Assembly: GCA_022606425.2 (NCBI GenBank)
Contig: JAHDVF020000739.1
Span: 744,001-808,000, forward strand
Source of the DNA: Lepidostoma basale
Lineage: Eukaryota > Arthropoda > Insecta > Trichoptera > Lepidostomatidae
Reading direction: 5' to 3'
Length of the DNA: 64,000 nt
A program made the translations under genes and the position numbers. The notes under the pieces were generated by a model that was not told where the DNA came from, ran no database searches, and worked only from the letters and a program-made list of their open reading frames with translations. Of this stretch, positions 21,690 to 31,752 are shown piece by piece. Each line of letters begins with the position of its first letter. The first letter of the stretch is position 1.

Positions 21690-21928
21690 TATACACACTA
21701 TATACAGGTCGTTTGGACCCAATTACAGTATACAATTTTTATATTTTAGCTATTATATTGATTCTCGTGACATGTGATAGGTAGCCAATCTATCGCCATT
21801 TTATTGTCACGTGAATTCTACACCAGACCAAAGACAGTGTGACAATCACATTGCCATCGCCGAAAATCGAACCCAGGACCTTCGGCATGGAAGTCAGAGC
21901 TCGTAACAACTCTGCCACGAAGGTCGTC
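21690..21928 (-). mobile_element. tRNA-derived SINE S1 nested in L-A
   Basis: Minus strand: CGACCTTCGTGGCAGAGTTG (box A region), GGTCCTGGGTTCGATTTTCG (box B), GGCAATGTGATTGTCACACT, GTCTTTGGTCTGG, CACATGTCACGAGAATCAAT, then the AAATTGTATACTGTAATTGG tail type shared with 62184-62434. Confidence 0.82.
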
Positions 21929-22023
21929 GATATGTGACGAATGTACGAGAGAAGAATGTTTAAAATGTATGTATAAAAGCAGTGTGAGTGGAAAGAGAAG
22001 CAGTGGAAGACCAAAGAAAACAT

Positions 22024-22173
22024 CTTCTTCTTCTTCTTCTTCGTCAGCCTTTATCGGTCCACTGCTGGACATAGGCCTCTGCCCTTCCCTTCCACTCGTC
22101 TCTATCTCCTGCCAGACGCAGCCACATTCCTCCCCCCCCCCTTACGGTAGCAATGTCGTCGAAACATTGCAAT
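22024..22173 (-). mobile_element. RTE LINE 3' stub with 11 bp target-site duplication
   Basis: The minus strand reads WLRLAGDRDEWKGRAEAYVQ, QWTDKG and a stop, then (GAA)n. This is the canonical RTE C-terminus plus tail, severely 5'-truncated. AAAGAAAACAT flanks it exactly (22013-22023 and 22174-22184), recreating the uninterrupted L-A reading RPKKTWH. Confidence 0.92.
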
Positions 22174-22602
22174 AAAGAAAACATGGCATGACCAAATTAA
22201 TCAATTACTGAAAGGCGGCCACAGTCGAAATCGAAAAAATCGACAAGTGTGCATGTTACGATGCTAGGGAGGTTTGTCAGGAAATAGTTAGTTTAAATAA
22301 AGATTGCTCTTCTTTTATAATATATAGATTATTTACACTTGGTAATATTGTCAAGGGTGAAACTTGTGGAATATAAAACACTCCCCTAAACTGTAAATTG
22401 TATACAGGCGACAATTAAGTATGATCCCTGGGTAGCCATAGATGAGTAATGTGGAGTCAAAGAGGCGCCATTTAAAATTATAAATAAGGGTTATTAGTCT
22501 ACGAAGTAAAGTCTAAAAGTTTAGGGTCTAAAGATATTAAATAAGTCACAAAATCAAATCGCCATCCTCTGTTTTTGAAAAAAAAAAAAAAAATACCCGT
22601 TG

Positions 22603-22750
22603 TATAAACATCACACAGTTTCAATGCACTATTCTAACTTGACATACTTTTGAAATATCCTTAACATTTATACAGCGTGCCATGCGCGCACGGCGACTTA
22701 GACTTCGTGACATACTTTTCGCGGACTTCCTCGATTTCGTGCTAAAACGG
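22603..22750 (-). mobile_element. L-A LINE 3' fragment, highly decayed
   Basis: Antisense of the MARC.NVKD.SK region (TGACATACTTTTGAAATATC, GCCATGCGCGCACGGCGA) and GRPRK-like CTTCCTCGATTTCGTGC. No clean frame. Confidence 0.5.
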
Positions 22751-23254
22751 ACATCCTTCCATTGGTTAATGTAATGAAATGCGCCAACAAAAATTGATCA
22801 AAAGCTATTTTATATTATATCACAATATGTAATGATTCTCAGCCCAAAGAAAATAGAATACGGCTATATATTGAAAAATCGGAAAACAACAGTCTTGCTG
22901 CAGATATTTGAAAGATAATACAAAAAAAATATGAATATGTTTGTAGACTACTATCAAATCTCTAAAAACTATCCCCTGGTTTCAACAAGTCAAAACAGAC
23001 CTGTAGAAAGAGCTCACATAGGCCCTATGGACATTCTGTACACGAGATTTTACGAAAGGCAAATTGCGAATTGAAAGATGCAGCCATAGAACAAGGGGCT
23101 AAAAGATTGGGAGCAAGCAAAAAGACAAAAAAAGGATCCAAGAAAGATGGGAATTTCATAGAAACGAAGAATATGGTATCATTAAGCTTCGTGTGATCAA
23201 ATAATCACAATATTTTTTTTTTGTATTTTCTACAGTGGAGAAATGTGAATTGAA
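22751..23254. other. Unassigned stretch
   Basis: Plus-strand text near 22985-23165 looks vaguely like a LINE tail but I cannot support a family. Confidence 0.4.
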
Positions 23255-23880
23255 TTGAATAATAATTATAATATTAATAATTCCAAATTATCACAGCTGA
23301 TGTCAAAAAAACAATTATTTAAAATATTGAATAAAACAAACAAACTGAATTTATCAATGAAAGCGAAAACGGCCGTTCACAATGGAGTTCTGGTCCCATC
23401 CCTAATGTATGGAAGCGTAGCATGGAACTGGCAGAAGAAGGATGAAAGCAGAATAAATGCGGTAGAGATGAGGTCCCTAAGACGTATATGTGGTAGAACG
23501 ATATACGACAGAATCTCAAATGCTGATATAAGAAAGGAATGTATAGCGGAAGAAGGTATTATGAACAAAATTATGAAAGGATCGATGCGATGTTTCGGAC
23601 ATATGGAACGCATGGATGGAAAAAGAATGATTAAGAAAATATACTTTAATGATGTAAATGGAGTACGGAGTCGAGGCAGACCGAGGAAAACATGGCATGA
23701 CAAAATTAATCAAATTTTAAAGGTTGGTCATGTTAGAAGTCGGAGGAATCGACGTGCTTGTATGACTCGTTGTATGAATGTGGAGGAAACTAGAGAGGTT
23801 TGCCAGGATAGATAGTGTGGCGGTCTATTCTCTCTGCCTACCCCTGCGGGGAAACGGCGTGATGGTTTGTTTGTTTGTAC
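23255..23880 (+). mobile_element. L-A LINE ORF2 C-terminal part, one open frame
   Basis: Open frame 23255-23815, 186 aa. After about 25 unrelated residues comes the post-RT region: NKLNLSMKAKTAVHNGVLVP, LMYGSVAWNW, EMRSLRRICG, GSMRCFGHMERMDGKRMIKK, RGRPRKTWHDKINQILKVGH, RRACMTRCMNVEETREVCQD. It then meets a TAG where other copies continue to AYPFGETA; the DNA continues with CTACCCCTGCGGGGAAACGG, CGTGATGG and a (GTTT)n tail. It has no reverse transcriptase or endonuclease part. The Met start is arbitrary because the 5' part is missing. Confidence 0.9.
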
Positions 23881-23934
23881 AATCAAACAGCGTCTCTAAA
23901 TGGGACGAAAAGAGAAGGATGGAGTGCCGTATCG

Positions 23935-24015
23935 GTTAAAGTGTGGACGTCCATTCTTTCTGGCTACCCTTTCGGGGAGACGGCGTGATGGTTAGTTAGT
24001 TAGTTAGTTATACAA
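23935..24015 (+). mobile_element. L-A LINE extreme 3' stub
   Basis: GTGTGGACGTCCATTCTTTC, GGGGAGACGGCGTGATGG and a (GTTA)4 tail only. Confidence 0.8.
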
Positions 24016-24039
24016 ACAAAGTCATATATTTATATCTTA

Positions 24040-24195
24040 ATTAATACGAATGAAAACGTCACTTTTCTAGTAGTTCTATTATATTTTATGGGAATGACAT
24101 GTTTCGCCATTCTAAGGCATTAATTATCAAAAACAATATCAAATGTTAATATGGAGTTTAACATCATTGTTCAAGAAACAATATATAACTTGTTA
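24040..24195 (+). repeat. P1 repeat, left arm plus tail
   Basis: ATTAATACGAATGAAAACGT, GGGAATGACATGTTTCGCCA, then directly the GAGTTTAACATCATTGTTCA tail; the right arm is missing. Confidence 0.7.
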
Positions 24196-24935
24196 TTAAT
24201 CAACAGTGAAATCTTCAAAAGATTTCATTGTGTTATGTTTTCAATGTAGAATGTATTTTATCATTTTCATAGATCAGAAATAACGATTAACAATTTGAAT
24301 AAACAGCTACAGCTGCTCAAGGAATTTGAAATCAGAAAATAATAGATAATAGAAAATCGTGTATTTTCATAAAACCATAGACCTTAATAAAGTTTACAAC
24401 TCTGCTGATGAGGCTGAATAATGATAAATTATCTATGGATCGCGAAAATATGTGTCATATGCTATTGACACCATGACGTGTGATCTATGCTTCATTGGTC
24501 AGAGTAGACTCTAACACAGATTTAATAAACATTCTCGGCAAGTGAATGGAAAACCAGTTAGGGTTGGCATTGTAGATTATGATGGGATCAGTCTTATTAT
24601 TAAAAAAAGCAGCATCAAAGCTTCGTTAGCATTGAGAATTATATTAGCAAGAATATTAATAGACGAAATACTGCAAATAAAAGGAAATAGTGAAAGAACG
24701 GGCGCAGGTGTTACAGGACCCGATGCTTGTGACAAAAGGAACAATGACTTGGTATTATATTATACATTTTACACTGTTCTTAAACGCAAAGCCAGGACGG
24801 AAGCATTCCAGAAGATTAACTTAACAATAGTAATAATTTACAACGTTCCAAGGCGAATACTAAACCCTTCATTGCATGGTGTAGCAAATTTGCTACAAAC
24901 TGTAAAATATACTAATATTTGTACATATAGAATAT
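24196..24935. other. Unassigned stretch
   Basis: A 171-codon plus frame (24542-25057) runs through here and into an L-A fragment. Its first ~130 residues match nothing I recognise, and the fused LINE tail argues against a gene. Confidence 0.4.
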
Positions 24936-25000
24936 TTGAGGATGAAAGTAGAATAAATGCAGTAGAAATGAGATCTCTTAGACGAATGTGTGTATTTTCT
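24936..25000 (+). mobile_element. L-A LINE internal fragment
   Basis: In frame: DESRINAVEMRSLRRMC, then unrelated sequence. Confidence 0.75.
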
Positions 25001-25064
25001 GTGTATGTAAATCTACGATTATACAAAAGGTTTCGTTTTTTGTCTTTTGAGTATTAGAAAAAGA

Positions 25065-25140
25065 ACTAACTAACCATCACGCCGTCTCCCCGAAGGGGTA
25101 GGCAGAAATAATGGACTGCCACACTTTTCTTTCCTGACTA
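25065..25140 (-). mobile_element. L-A LINE extreme 3' stub
   Basis: Reversed tail AACTAACTAACCATCACGCC, GTCTCCCCGAAGGGGTAGGC and antisense of the last ~20 residues. Confidence 0.8.
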
Positions 25141-25614
25141 AAACATCAAAGTGTGTTTAAATTATCAAGTAATAAGTATATTATTTTGCAAAATGCAATT
25201 AAAAATATAATTTTCGTTAAACTTAAAAAAATATGCAATGAAGGGTTATCGCCGAACACGTTCCTACTTACGTTCGGTGCAATGATTCAAAGGGGACAAA
25301 AAAACTCTCAGTTCGTACGTAAATACATATTCAAGACATTAATGCTTGCAGACGTATGCGTCTGTAGCGGATATGATTGCTTCTGCGAAATCAATTTGAG
25401 ATGAAAACCAACGAATTGTCAAAAACAAGACAATAAAAATTACAAATTGTATTTTTGAAAACATGTATCGATGTTAACAAAACCACCGATAAATTCTAAT
25501 AACGATAAAAGAAGACTCTATTACTCAAAACAAAATTCTTTTTGTGCGATAAATATTGCATCTCGCTCGTACGCTCGCAAGAACAAATAAGAAAGAAGGA
25601 GAAAGTAATAAACA
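25141..25614. other. Unassigned AT-rich stretch
   Basis: No recognisable features. Confidence 0.5.
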
Positions 25615-26110
25615 AACATACCATCACGCCGTTTCCCCGCAGGGGTGGCTAGGCAGAGAGAATGGACCGCCACACTACTCTATCCAGGCAAACTTCTCTA
25701 GCTTCCTCCACAATCATACAACGAGTCATACACGCACATCGATTCCTCCGACTTCTAACATGACCAACCTTTAAAATTAGATTAATTTGGTCATGCCATG
25801 TTTTCCTCGGTCTGCTTCGACACCGTACTCCATTTACATCATTAAAGTATACTTTCTTAACCATTCTTTCTCCATCCATGCGTTCCATATGTTCGAACCA
25901 TCGCAGCGATCCTTTTATAATTTTGTTCATAAAACCTTCTTCCGCTCTACATTCCTTTCTTATATCAGCATTTGAGATTCTGTCGTACCTATATCGTTCT
26001 ACCACATATACGTCTTAGGGACCTCTACCGCATTTATTCTGCTTTCATCCTTCTTCTGCCAGTTCCATGCTTCGCTTCCATACATTAGGGATGGGACCAG
26101 AACTCGATAA
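25615..26110 (-). mobile_element. L-A LINE ORF2 C-terminal fragment
   Basis: The minus strand is open from about 26005 to 25649: YDRISNADIRKECRAEEGFM, NKIIKGSLRWFEHMERMDGE, RMVKKVYFNDVNGVR, RPRKTWHDQINLILKVGHVR, RRNRCACMTRCMIVEEAREV. Further 5', in other frames, are MRSLRR, WNWQKKDESRINAVE and LMYGSEAW. It is the sister subfamily of the copy at 23255. The tail is GTTT-like. Confidence 0.88.
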
Positions 26111-27114
26111 TCGAACAACGTGATATCTCTTATACGTACAACGAAGAATTAATTTTTTTTATGAATTAAAGAAAATTGCTGATAATTTTGTTCAATAATA
26201 TTGTAGAATGTAATTTGCCACAGATTCAAAAAATATATTTTAAATAAAAAAAAATGGCACTGGAAATTGTAAAAAAAACTTGATACTAACTATCGTTAGT
26301 ATTAGATAGATATCTATTGTATCAAGTTTCGACGAATATAACAGACGAAGTTTCGAGAAACAGAACTGACGAAGAGTAACATATCACCTTTCTCTGTTAA
26401 TTTTTTACAATGAAGCAGTCGTTTCTGAAATATATGTTCTAACAATAGCTTACTATTAACATTATAACAATTCTTTAAAAGCAAATTAAATGTCGGTTTT
26501 AAACGTAGCATCTGACATTTGCGTTTAAAATGAATAAGAAGATTCTAGACAATACGATTTTCAGCTGTTTTTTCGAACACTTCAAAAAGGTCCGCGGTAA
26601 AAAACAGAGGTAGGTACAGTACCTACCCAAACTATTCGGCTTTGTCTATGGCTTTTAATGCATATGGCAGCGCGGATAATTAGGCTGAAACTGCCTCTAA
26701 TGACACGTGTAAGGCAGACGCCAGCCCCGAAATAGAATATGATTATAAAATGTATTACTTGAATTAGGAAACGTGGCGTCAGCACTTGTTAAGTAGGTAA
26801 TATTATACGGGCACAAAAAATGTCCATGATTCATTTTAAATACCGGCACAGAGACCCACACTGGCGCATGCCTGGTAGCGAAACCTTGTAGGTAAAGCAG
26901 TTTCCTTGTAACACATTATCATTATATCAATTGGTAATATTTACCGTGAAAGTGGTGCACACTATCACACCCATCACACAGACACACAGTCACACTGCAT
27001 ACATATACGTATTCACACAGGCAGGCACGCCGGCGAGGCGGGCTGTACTGAAAACCGAAGAGATGTCCCATAAATGTTCAGCCGATTCGCAATAATTCAA
27101 ATCGAATTAACTTA
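26111..27114. other. Unassigned stretch
   Basis: AT-rich, with an ACAC-rich part at 26960-27020. No repeats or coding that I can support. 27101-27114 is the left copy of the 14 bp duplication flanking the next element. Confidence 0.45.
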
Positions 27115-27302
27115 TTACTGTTAAAATTGTCAGGTGTTACGATAAACTGTTTATTGTGACACCCGATGATCCCAACATCGGTTGGCGAAACAGCTGTCGC
27201 GACACTCTCAGTAAATAAAAAGAAATTATCATATTAAAAGTGTTTTAAATTTTAACAGTAATAATGTTGAATTATCATAGTGTTTCGGCAAAACAATGGA
27301 AT
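27115..27302 (+). mobile_element. H element with hammerhead-like core and 14 bp target-site duplication
   Basis: ATCGAATTAACTTA lies at 27101-27114 and again at 27303-27316. Between them are an inverted left remnant (TTACTGTTAAAATTGTCAGG), the core CCGATGA (27163-27169), one extra T, a hairpin CCCAAC-ATCG-GTTGG, GAAAC (27187-27191), AGCT and GTC (27196-27198), then a right body ending TTTTAACAGTAATAATG and AAAACAATGGAAT. The core differs from CTGANGA at the second base. Confidence 0.75.
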
Positions 27303-27634
27303 ATCGAATTAACTTAATTAATACTTAATCTGTTTTATAGAATCATTAACAAATGTTTTAGTAAGGTTATAATTTTGAAAATGCCTAAGCAGAGCGAAAA
27401 TTTTCATTTAAAAAAAAAATACACCTGCGGACAAGTAAAAGAGGGAAAAAAATTAGCGGACCGCTAATACTGAAATAAAAATGGTTTTTGATGACAGATG
27501 AACATATCTATAACTAACAAATACAATTAAAATTTAACATACAATTAAAATTTAACAAACGATGTTGCATCTTTGCCAATATATTGGATATTCTTGGCTG
27601 CAGTACTGCTGAGATCCACCACACACCACATGAA

Positions 27635-27857
27635 CCAGAAATAGAGGAAGACCGAGGAAAACGAGGCACGATCAAATAAATCAAATATTGAATGTCGGCC
27701 ATGTGAGAAGTCAGAGAAATCGACGCGCGTGCATGACACGATGTGTGAATGTTGAGGAGCGAGAGAAATATGTCAGGAAAGAAAAGTGTGGCAGTCCATT
27801 CTTTCTGCCTACCCCTTCGAGGAGACGGCGTGATGGTTAGTTAGTTAGTTAGTTTAA
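27635..27857 (+). mobile_element. L-A LINE 3' fragment
   Basis: NRNRGRPRKTRHDQINQILN, VGHVRSQRNRRACMTRCVNV, then a 1-base frameshift before REICQER, and GGAGACGGCGTGATGG with a (GTTA)4 tail. Confidence 0.87.
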
Positions 27858-28033
27858 AAAAAAAAGACAAATACCAAGGATTTAAATCAATGATCATATT
27901 TTTACAATCTTCAATGTGAGCAAAAAATAGGTTGTTATTATGAAAAAGGAATCTGGTCGTGTCCAGACTTGATCCCAAGTCCCCTGGATCAGGAGCCAAG
28001 CATTCTATCTCCTAGACCACCACCCGATTTGTT
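27858..28033 (-). mobile_element. tRNA-derived SINE S2
   Basis: Minus strand: GGGTGGTGGTCTAGGAGATA, box B decayed to GGGATCAAG, then the AT-rich body and an A-run at its 3' end. It begins right after the GTTA tail of the L-A copy. Confidence 0.78.
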
Positions 28034-28278
28034 ACTAAAATTAACAACCGGTTCGCGCGAACCGGCGCGGTGGGCCGGGTGACACCACTAGAGAACACGG
28101 ACTACAGACTATACTGAGAGCCGACGTACCCCCCACCCCGGCGACCTCATTGCGGAAAATTACAAATGACAAAAATTCGCTCGTCATCGGCCTCCGGCCC
28201 GGCCTTTGCCCGGCCAAACCAGTCGGGGATTTTATGCCGAAAGGACGGAAATTAGTGTACGTGGCAGAAACTCAGACA
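28034..28278. other. GC-rich patch with an 18 bp palindrome
   Basis: CCGGTTCGCGCGAACCGG at 28048-28065 is a perfect palindrome, followed by GGCGCGGTGGGCCGGGTGAC. A second GC stretch is CTCCGGCCCGGCCTTTGCCC (28182-28215). No coding family recognised. Confidence 0.5.
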
Positions 28279-28395
28279 TCTCTATATATAAAACAAAGTC
28301 GTGTTAGTTACTCCATTCATAACTCAACAACGGCTGGACCGATTTTGATGATCTTTGATATGTTGGATTTGTCTCCGTCCCGAATAGCAGAATAA
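28279..28395 (+). mobile_element. Helitron 5' terminus
   Basis: Starts TCTCTATATATAAAAC right after an A, continues TAACTCAACAACGGCTGGAC, CGATTTTGATGATCTTTG. Lepidopteran Helitrons typically begin TCTATATATATAA and have a nearby ACGGCTGGACCGATTT block. The element is truncated at about 28395 where repeat R begins. Confidence 0.7.
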
Positions 28396-28399
28396 CTAC

Positions 28400-28746
28400 A
28401 AATACTTGTAGAAGAATACTGGATTTTACCCATTGCGGGTTACACATTATTATTCACATTGCGTTAGTTAAAAGATCTTCTGCTTAATGCTTAAATCCAA
28501 TCTTCATAGATGGCGCTAGTGTGTAGATTGAAACTAAGATGTGAAGTTTGGTGTTACATATTAACATATATATACAACTTCCGAAAATTTGTCAGACATG
28601 GTGGTCGTAAGAAGGGTGGAATGGGAATGTTGTATTACTTAAAGCGTACACTTAACCCAACCAATAAGGTCATAAGTCCTGTAAACACCTCAATCACCAT
28701 ATTCTGTTTCCAATTTGCATCTTCGTCTCTATTGAGATACAATTAG
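28400..28746 (+). repeat. R repeat, longest copy
   Basis: From ATACTGGATTTTACCCATTG to GTCTCTATTGAGATACAATT. Includes AGATGGCGCTAGTGT and AACCCAACCAATAAGGTCAT. 13649-13955 matches it in reverse complement, 50050-50281 in shorter direct form. Confidence 0.7.
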
Positions 28747-28882
28747 GCAGAATAACTATTAAAACATCGGAAAAAAACCAACCCGAGTGCATCCCATGCA
28801 GCAAATATAATAGTTTAACAGAAAGAAGTGCAACAATGCTACGCGAATCATTTCGATTCGCTTCAATAAAGCAAATCCCTTG

Positions 28883-29190
28883 CTGTCTTTGGTCTGGTGA
28901 AGATTTCACGTGACAATAAAATAGCGATAGGTGAGCTACCTATCACATGTCACGAGGAGAATCAATATGATGTCTATACCCTTTACATCGATTTGTCTCG
29001 CGCTATAATCAAATGAAATGAAATCAAATCAGTTTATCAACTCAAAAGACATGACAAACAGCAAAATATTTAAGGCGTCTATTGAGTACAGGTAAAATGT
29101 TATAAAAATACTACATAATACCAGAAACGCATTAAAGATAATGATGTAAAGAGCGATATTACAAATTAATGTTGTAATAATAATAAAACT
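28883..29190 (+). mobile_element. SINE S1 3' part, split by an L-B stub
   Basis: CTGTCTTTGGTCTGGTGAAG, CACATGTCACGAG, then CCCTTTACATCGATTTGTCT, CGCGCTATAAT. After the insertion it resumes ATAATGATGTAAAGAGCGAT. The tRNA-like head is missing. It has the LINE-derived tail type, as at 54431-54675. Confidence 0.75.
29009..29140 (-). mobile_element. L-B LINE 3' UTR stub nested in SINE
   Basis: Reverse complement of the L-B 3' UTR: TCAAATCAGTTTATCAACTC, GGCGTCTATTGAGTACAGG. It lies between CTATAAT and GATAATGATG of the SINE, giving a duplicated ATAAT. Only the 3' UTR was inserted. Confidence 0.75.
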
Positions 29191-29194
29191 ACTA

Positions 29195-29232
29195 GAAAAC
29201 AGACATTTTCATTATTATTAATTATGATAAAC
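29195..29232. repeat. P1 fragment
   Basis: AATAAAACTACTAGAAAACA, GACATTTTCATT: outer right arm only. Confidence 0.55.
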
Positions 29233-29338
29233 CTTCGAGGATTCCCTTATTAATTGTCACAGGCTCACGAGGACCCTCAAAGGTCAATAGAACCTTTGGT
29301 CTAAGGCATCTTTAGGATTAATCTAATGCTATAGAAAA

Positions 29339-29735
29339 ATGGGACCCGGAACCCTCACCAAGTCGACCATAAGGAGTCTCCGTGTAGCACAGAGGAAACA
29401 CAAAAGAGCCATGCTACATGTAAGACTCTCAGACCGGATAAGAAATACTGAAATACGTAGAAGGTCGGGAGTAACAGATGTTGTCGAAATGGTAGCTAAG
29501 ATTAAGTGGTCATTTGCGGGACATGTTGCCAGATTGGTAGACGATAGATGGACTAGAAGTGTGGTGGAGTGGAGACACCGCGAAGATAAAAGAAACAGAG
29601 GGAGACCCCTCTCACGATGGTCCGATGATATTCTAAGAATTGCTGGCAATTAGATGCGAAAGGCACAAGACAGGAATACGTGGAGAAGTATGGGGGAGGC
29701 CTATGTCCAACAGTGGACGACAACGGCTGTTTAAG
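29339..29735 (+). mobile_element. RTE-type LINE C-terminal fragment (second subfamily)
   Basis: An open plus frame at 29339-29653 reads IRSLRVAQRKHKRAMLHVRL, SDRIRNTEIRRRSGVTDVVE, MVAKIKWSFAGHVARLVDDR, WTRSVVEWRHREDKRNRGRP, LSRWSDDILRIAGN. After a frameshift at 29650 it continues MRKAQDRNTWRSMGEAYVQQ, WT. The order AQR.MERAMLG..LRDRIRN..IR..T.VTD.....KW.WAGH is the RTE post-RT domain. The 5' half is missing. Confidence 0.9.
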
Positions 29736-30235
29736 TTAAGGATCCAGAAACGATTTTTGAGATATTTATATATCAGGGAGTATAACTACTATCCTTTTTT
29801 GTATCCCTCACTATTTCTCTCAGGAATGTTGGATTTTAACACTCTTGAAACACGTCGATTGATCTTTCTATATAGGCATTTTTATAAACTATTATCCGGA
29901 GGTATTTACAATCCAAGAATACTGAGAGAACAAAATCTATACGTTGCCCATAGTTATAGCAGAGCAAGGGGGCATATATTATTTTATGCACCAAATTGCC
30001 GCACAGAGGCCCGTCTTTTAAATGAGGTTGCAAAAGAGATAGACCTCTTAGGATGCAATTATGGCGAATTCGTAAATACCCTTACAATAAAGGCAGCAAG
30101 GAAATAACTGGCACATTCCTATTCATAAGGTTCTATGTTTATTTCCTTTGATATTTTCACCCTTTACATCAATTTGGCGCGCTCTGTAATGATGTAAGGA
30201 GTTTTTTCAACAAAATAATAATAATAATAATATTT
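29736..30235 (+). mobile_element. L-B-like Jockey LINE C-terminus with 3' UTR and (AAT)n tail
   Basis: The plus frame reads IQKRFLRYLYIREYNYYPFL, YPSLFLSGMLDFNTLETRRL, IFLYRHFYKLLSGGIYNPRI, ARGHILFYAPNCRTEARLLN and a stop at 30105-30107. QKRFLRYLY....YYPFL.P..FL.GML..N.LE.RR is the Jockey-type C-terminus. The 3' UTR ends CCCTTTACATCAATTTGGCG, CGCTCTGTAATGATGTAAGG, TTCAACAAAATAATAATAAT, nearly the same as the SINE S1 end at 54595-54672. Confidence 0.88.
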
Positions 30236-30727
30236 GAAGGCATCTCTTTCCGACGAACAACTGAAGCGACGGCATCTATATGTAAGTGCGCAATAATAAA
30301 AGCTAATATAATACTTTATAGGATATCACTTGGTATTGCTTGCTATTTTTAGATCGTGGAGGCTGTCTGGTATTTCTTCGCGTGGGCGTAATCTCGTCTC
30401 AACGAAACACATCTATAGCTATTTCGTATTTTTAAATTATTTAAGAAGGCGTGAAACGAGTAAAATATAATAGTTTATAAAATGTTTTAAAAAAAATTAA
30501 AAGCGAGTTTTTATTTCATGTAGCATTTAAAACACTGCATAAGAAATATAGGTATAATCCTTAAAATTAATCGCTTTTTAAATTTTTCATTTCGTTCTAA
30601 AAATATATATATTTTTTATCCACAGAAAAATTTCAAGTATCGTTAAAAAATCTATATTTATAGAGTATATTTGGAAACATTTTCAAGCTTTTGGTAAAAA
30701 AAATTAGTACCTGCTTACAGGCATACA
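30236..30727. other. Unassigned AT-rich stretch
   Basis: No recognisable features. Confidence 0.5.
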
Positions 30728-31080
30728 GATCGTGCCACGTTTTCCTTGGTCTTCCTCTATGACTAGCTCCGTTCACGTCGTTAACATATATATACTCGTA
30801 TATACCTTCTTCACCATTCTGTCTTCACTCAGTCTTTCCATGTGTCCAAACCATCTTACCGACCCTTTCATTATTTTGTTCATAACACTTTCATTCGCAC
30901 CGCATTCGATTTGTTTTAGAGATCTCATTTCTACTGCATTTATTCTACTTTCATCCTTATTTTGCCAGTTCCATGCTTCACTTCCATACATAAAGGTCGG
31001 CACAAGAACACCATTATGCACTGCCATCTTAGCTTTTGTCAATAAGGTTTTTAAGACGAATGTGTATTCGTCTTACAGAT
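30728..31080 (-). mobile_element. L-A LINE internal fragment without 3' end
   Basis: The minus strand reads MTKAKMAVHNGVLVPTFMYG, SEAWNWQNKDESRINAVEMR, ECGANESVMNKIMKGSVRWF, GHMERLSEDRMVKKVY, and in other frames RGRPRKTWHDL. It starts at RPRKT, so the last ~60 residues and the tail are lost. A (TATA) expansion lies at 30786-30800. Confidence 0.85.
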
Positions 31081-31109
31081 CTCAGGGGGTCTAGCCAAAA
31101 TATAAAAAA

Positions 31110-31277
31110 TCGGCAAGGGGTCTACGGGACAAAAAAGTGTAATAACTTCTGATCTAAACCATTCAGAGACCCACTCAAACACACACAATTTTTTTTGTCA
31201 AAATAGGTCCAGCCGTTTAGGAGGAGTTCAACTACATACATCCACCCGTACGAAGAATTATTTCTTATATATAGAGA
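31110..31277 (-). mobile_element. Helitron 5' terminus
   Basis: On the minus strand the element begins TCTCTATATATAAGAAATAA (terminus at 31277, after an A) and continues with GAACTCCTCCTAAACGGCTG, GACCTATTTTG. The layout resembles 28279. The left limit is uncertain: 31080-31140 may belong to a hAT-like end (GGGGTCTACGGGAC), cf. 62990. Confidence 0.65.
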
Positions 31278-31284
31278 TACGTTA

Positions 31285-31752
31285 ATGTGTCAACCGATCA
31301 ACCTGAAACAAAAAGTCTATGAAGCCTGCGTTCTGCCAGTTGGTACAAATGGTCTTGAAACTGTTACATTGTCCAAACAAAGTGCCGAACTACGAGTGAC
31401 CCAAAGAACCATGGAAAGAGCCATGTTAGGAATAAACCTAAGAGACAGAGTCAGAAACGATACGGTGAGAAAAAACAAAGGTCATTGACATCATCCGCCG
31501 GGTGGTGACTCTAAAATGACAATGGGCAGGTCACGTAGCCAGAAGCTCAGATGAAAAGTGGACAAGAAGACTGCTGGAGACCGTGGACGGCGAAGAGAAG
31601 TGCAGGGCGACCGCAACTACGGTGGAAGGATGATCTAAAGAGACACGTCGGAATAACCTGGATGCAGTCTGCACAGGACAGAATGACATGGGAGCAAATG
31701 GAGGAGGCCTTTGTCCAGGAGTGGACGGGAATAGGCTGAGGAAGAAGAAGAG
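31285..31752 (+). mobile_element. RTE-type LINE C-terminal fragment
   Basis: Plus strand: INLKQKVYEACVLPVGTNGL, ETVTLSKQSAELRVTQRTME, RAMLGINLRDRVRNDTVRKN, then frameshift, MGRSRSQKLR-type text, WRPWTAKRSAGRPQLRWKDD, LKRHVGITWMQSAQDRMTWE, QMEEAFVQEWTGIG and a stop at about 31737, with a GAGGAAGAAGAAG tail. It is the most complete RTE tail here, broken by at least two frameshifts. Confidence 0.92.

Larger units (their letters stand above)
21568..22300 (+). mobile_element. L-A LINE 3' fragment carrying two nested insertions
   Basis: L-A pieces in order: RIPNDEIRKKYKADDCIRSK, IKKGSLGSFGHI (21568-21666); NERMYERRMFKMYVYKSSVS-like text, GKRSSGRPKKT (21935-22023); KKTWHDQINQLLKGGHSRNR (22174-22300). 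A SINE S1 (minus) sits at the first gap and an RTE stub (minus) at the second, the latter with an exact 11 bp duplication. Confidence 0.85.

Noticed and set aside
24542..25057. 171-residue plus ORF
   Set aside because: Its last residues are an L-A LINE fragment (DESRINAVEMRSLRRMC) and the first part has no recognisable similarity, so it is a mosaic open frame.
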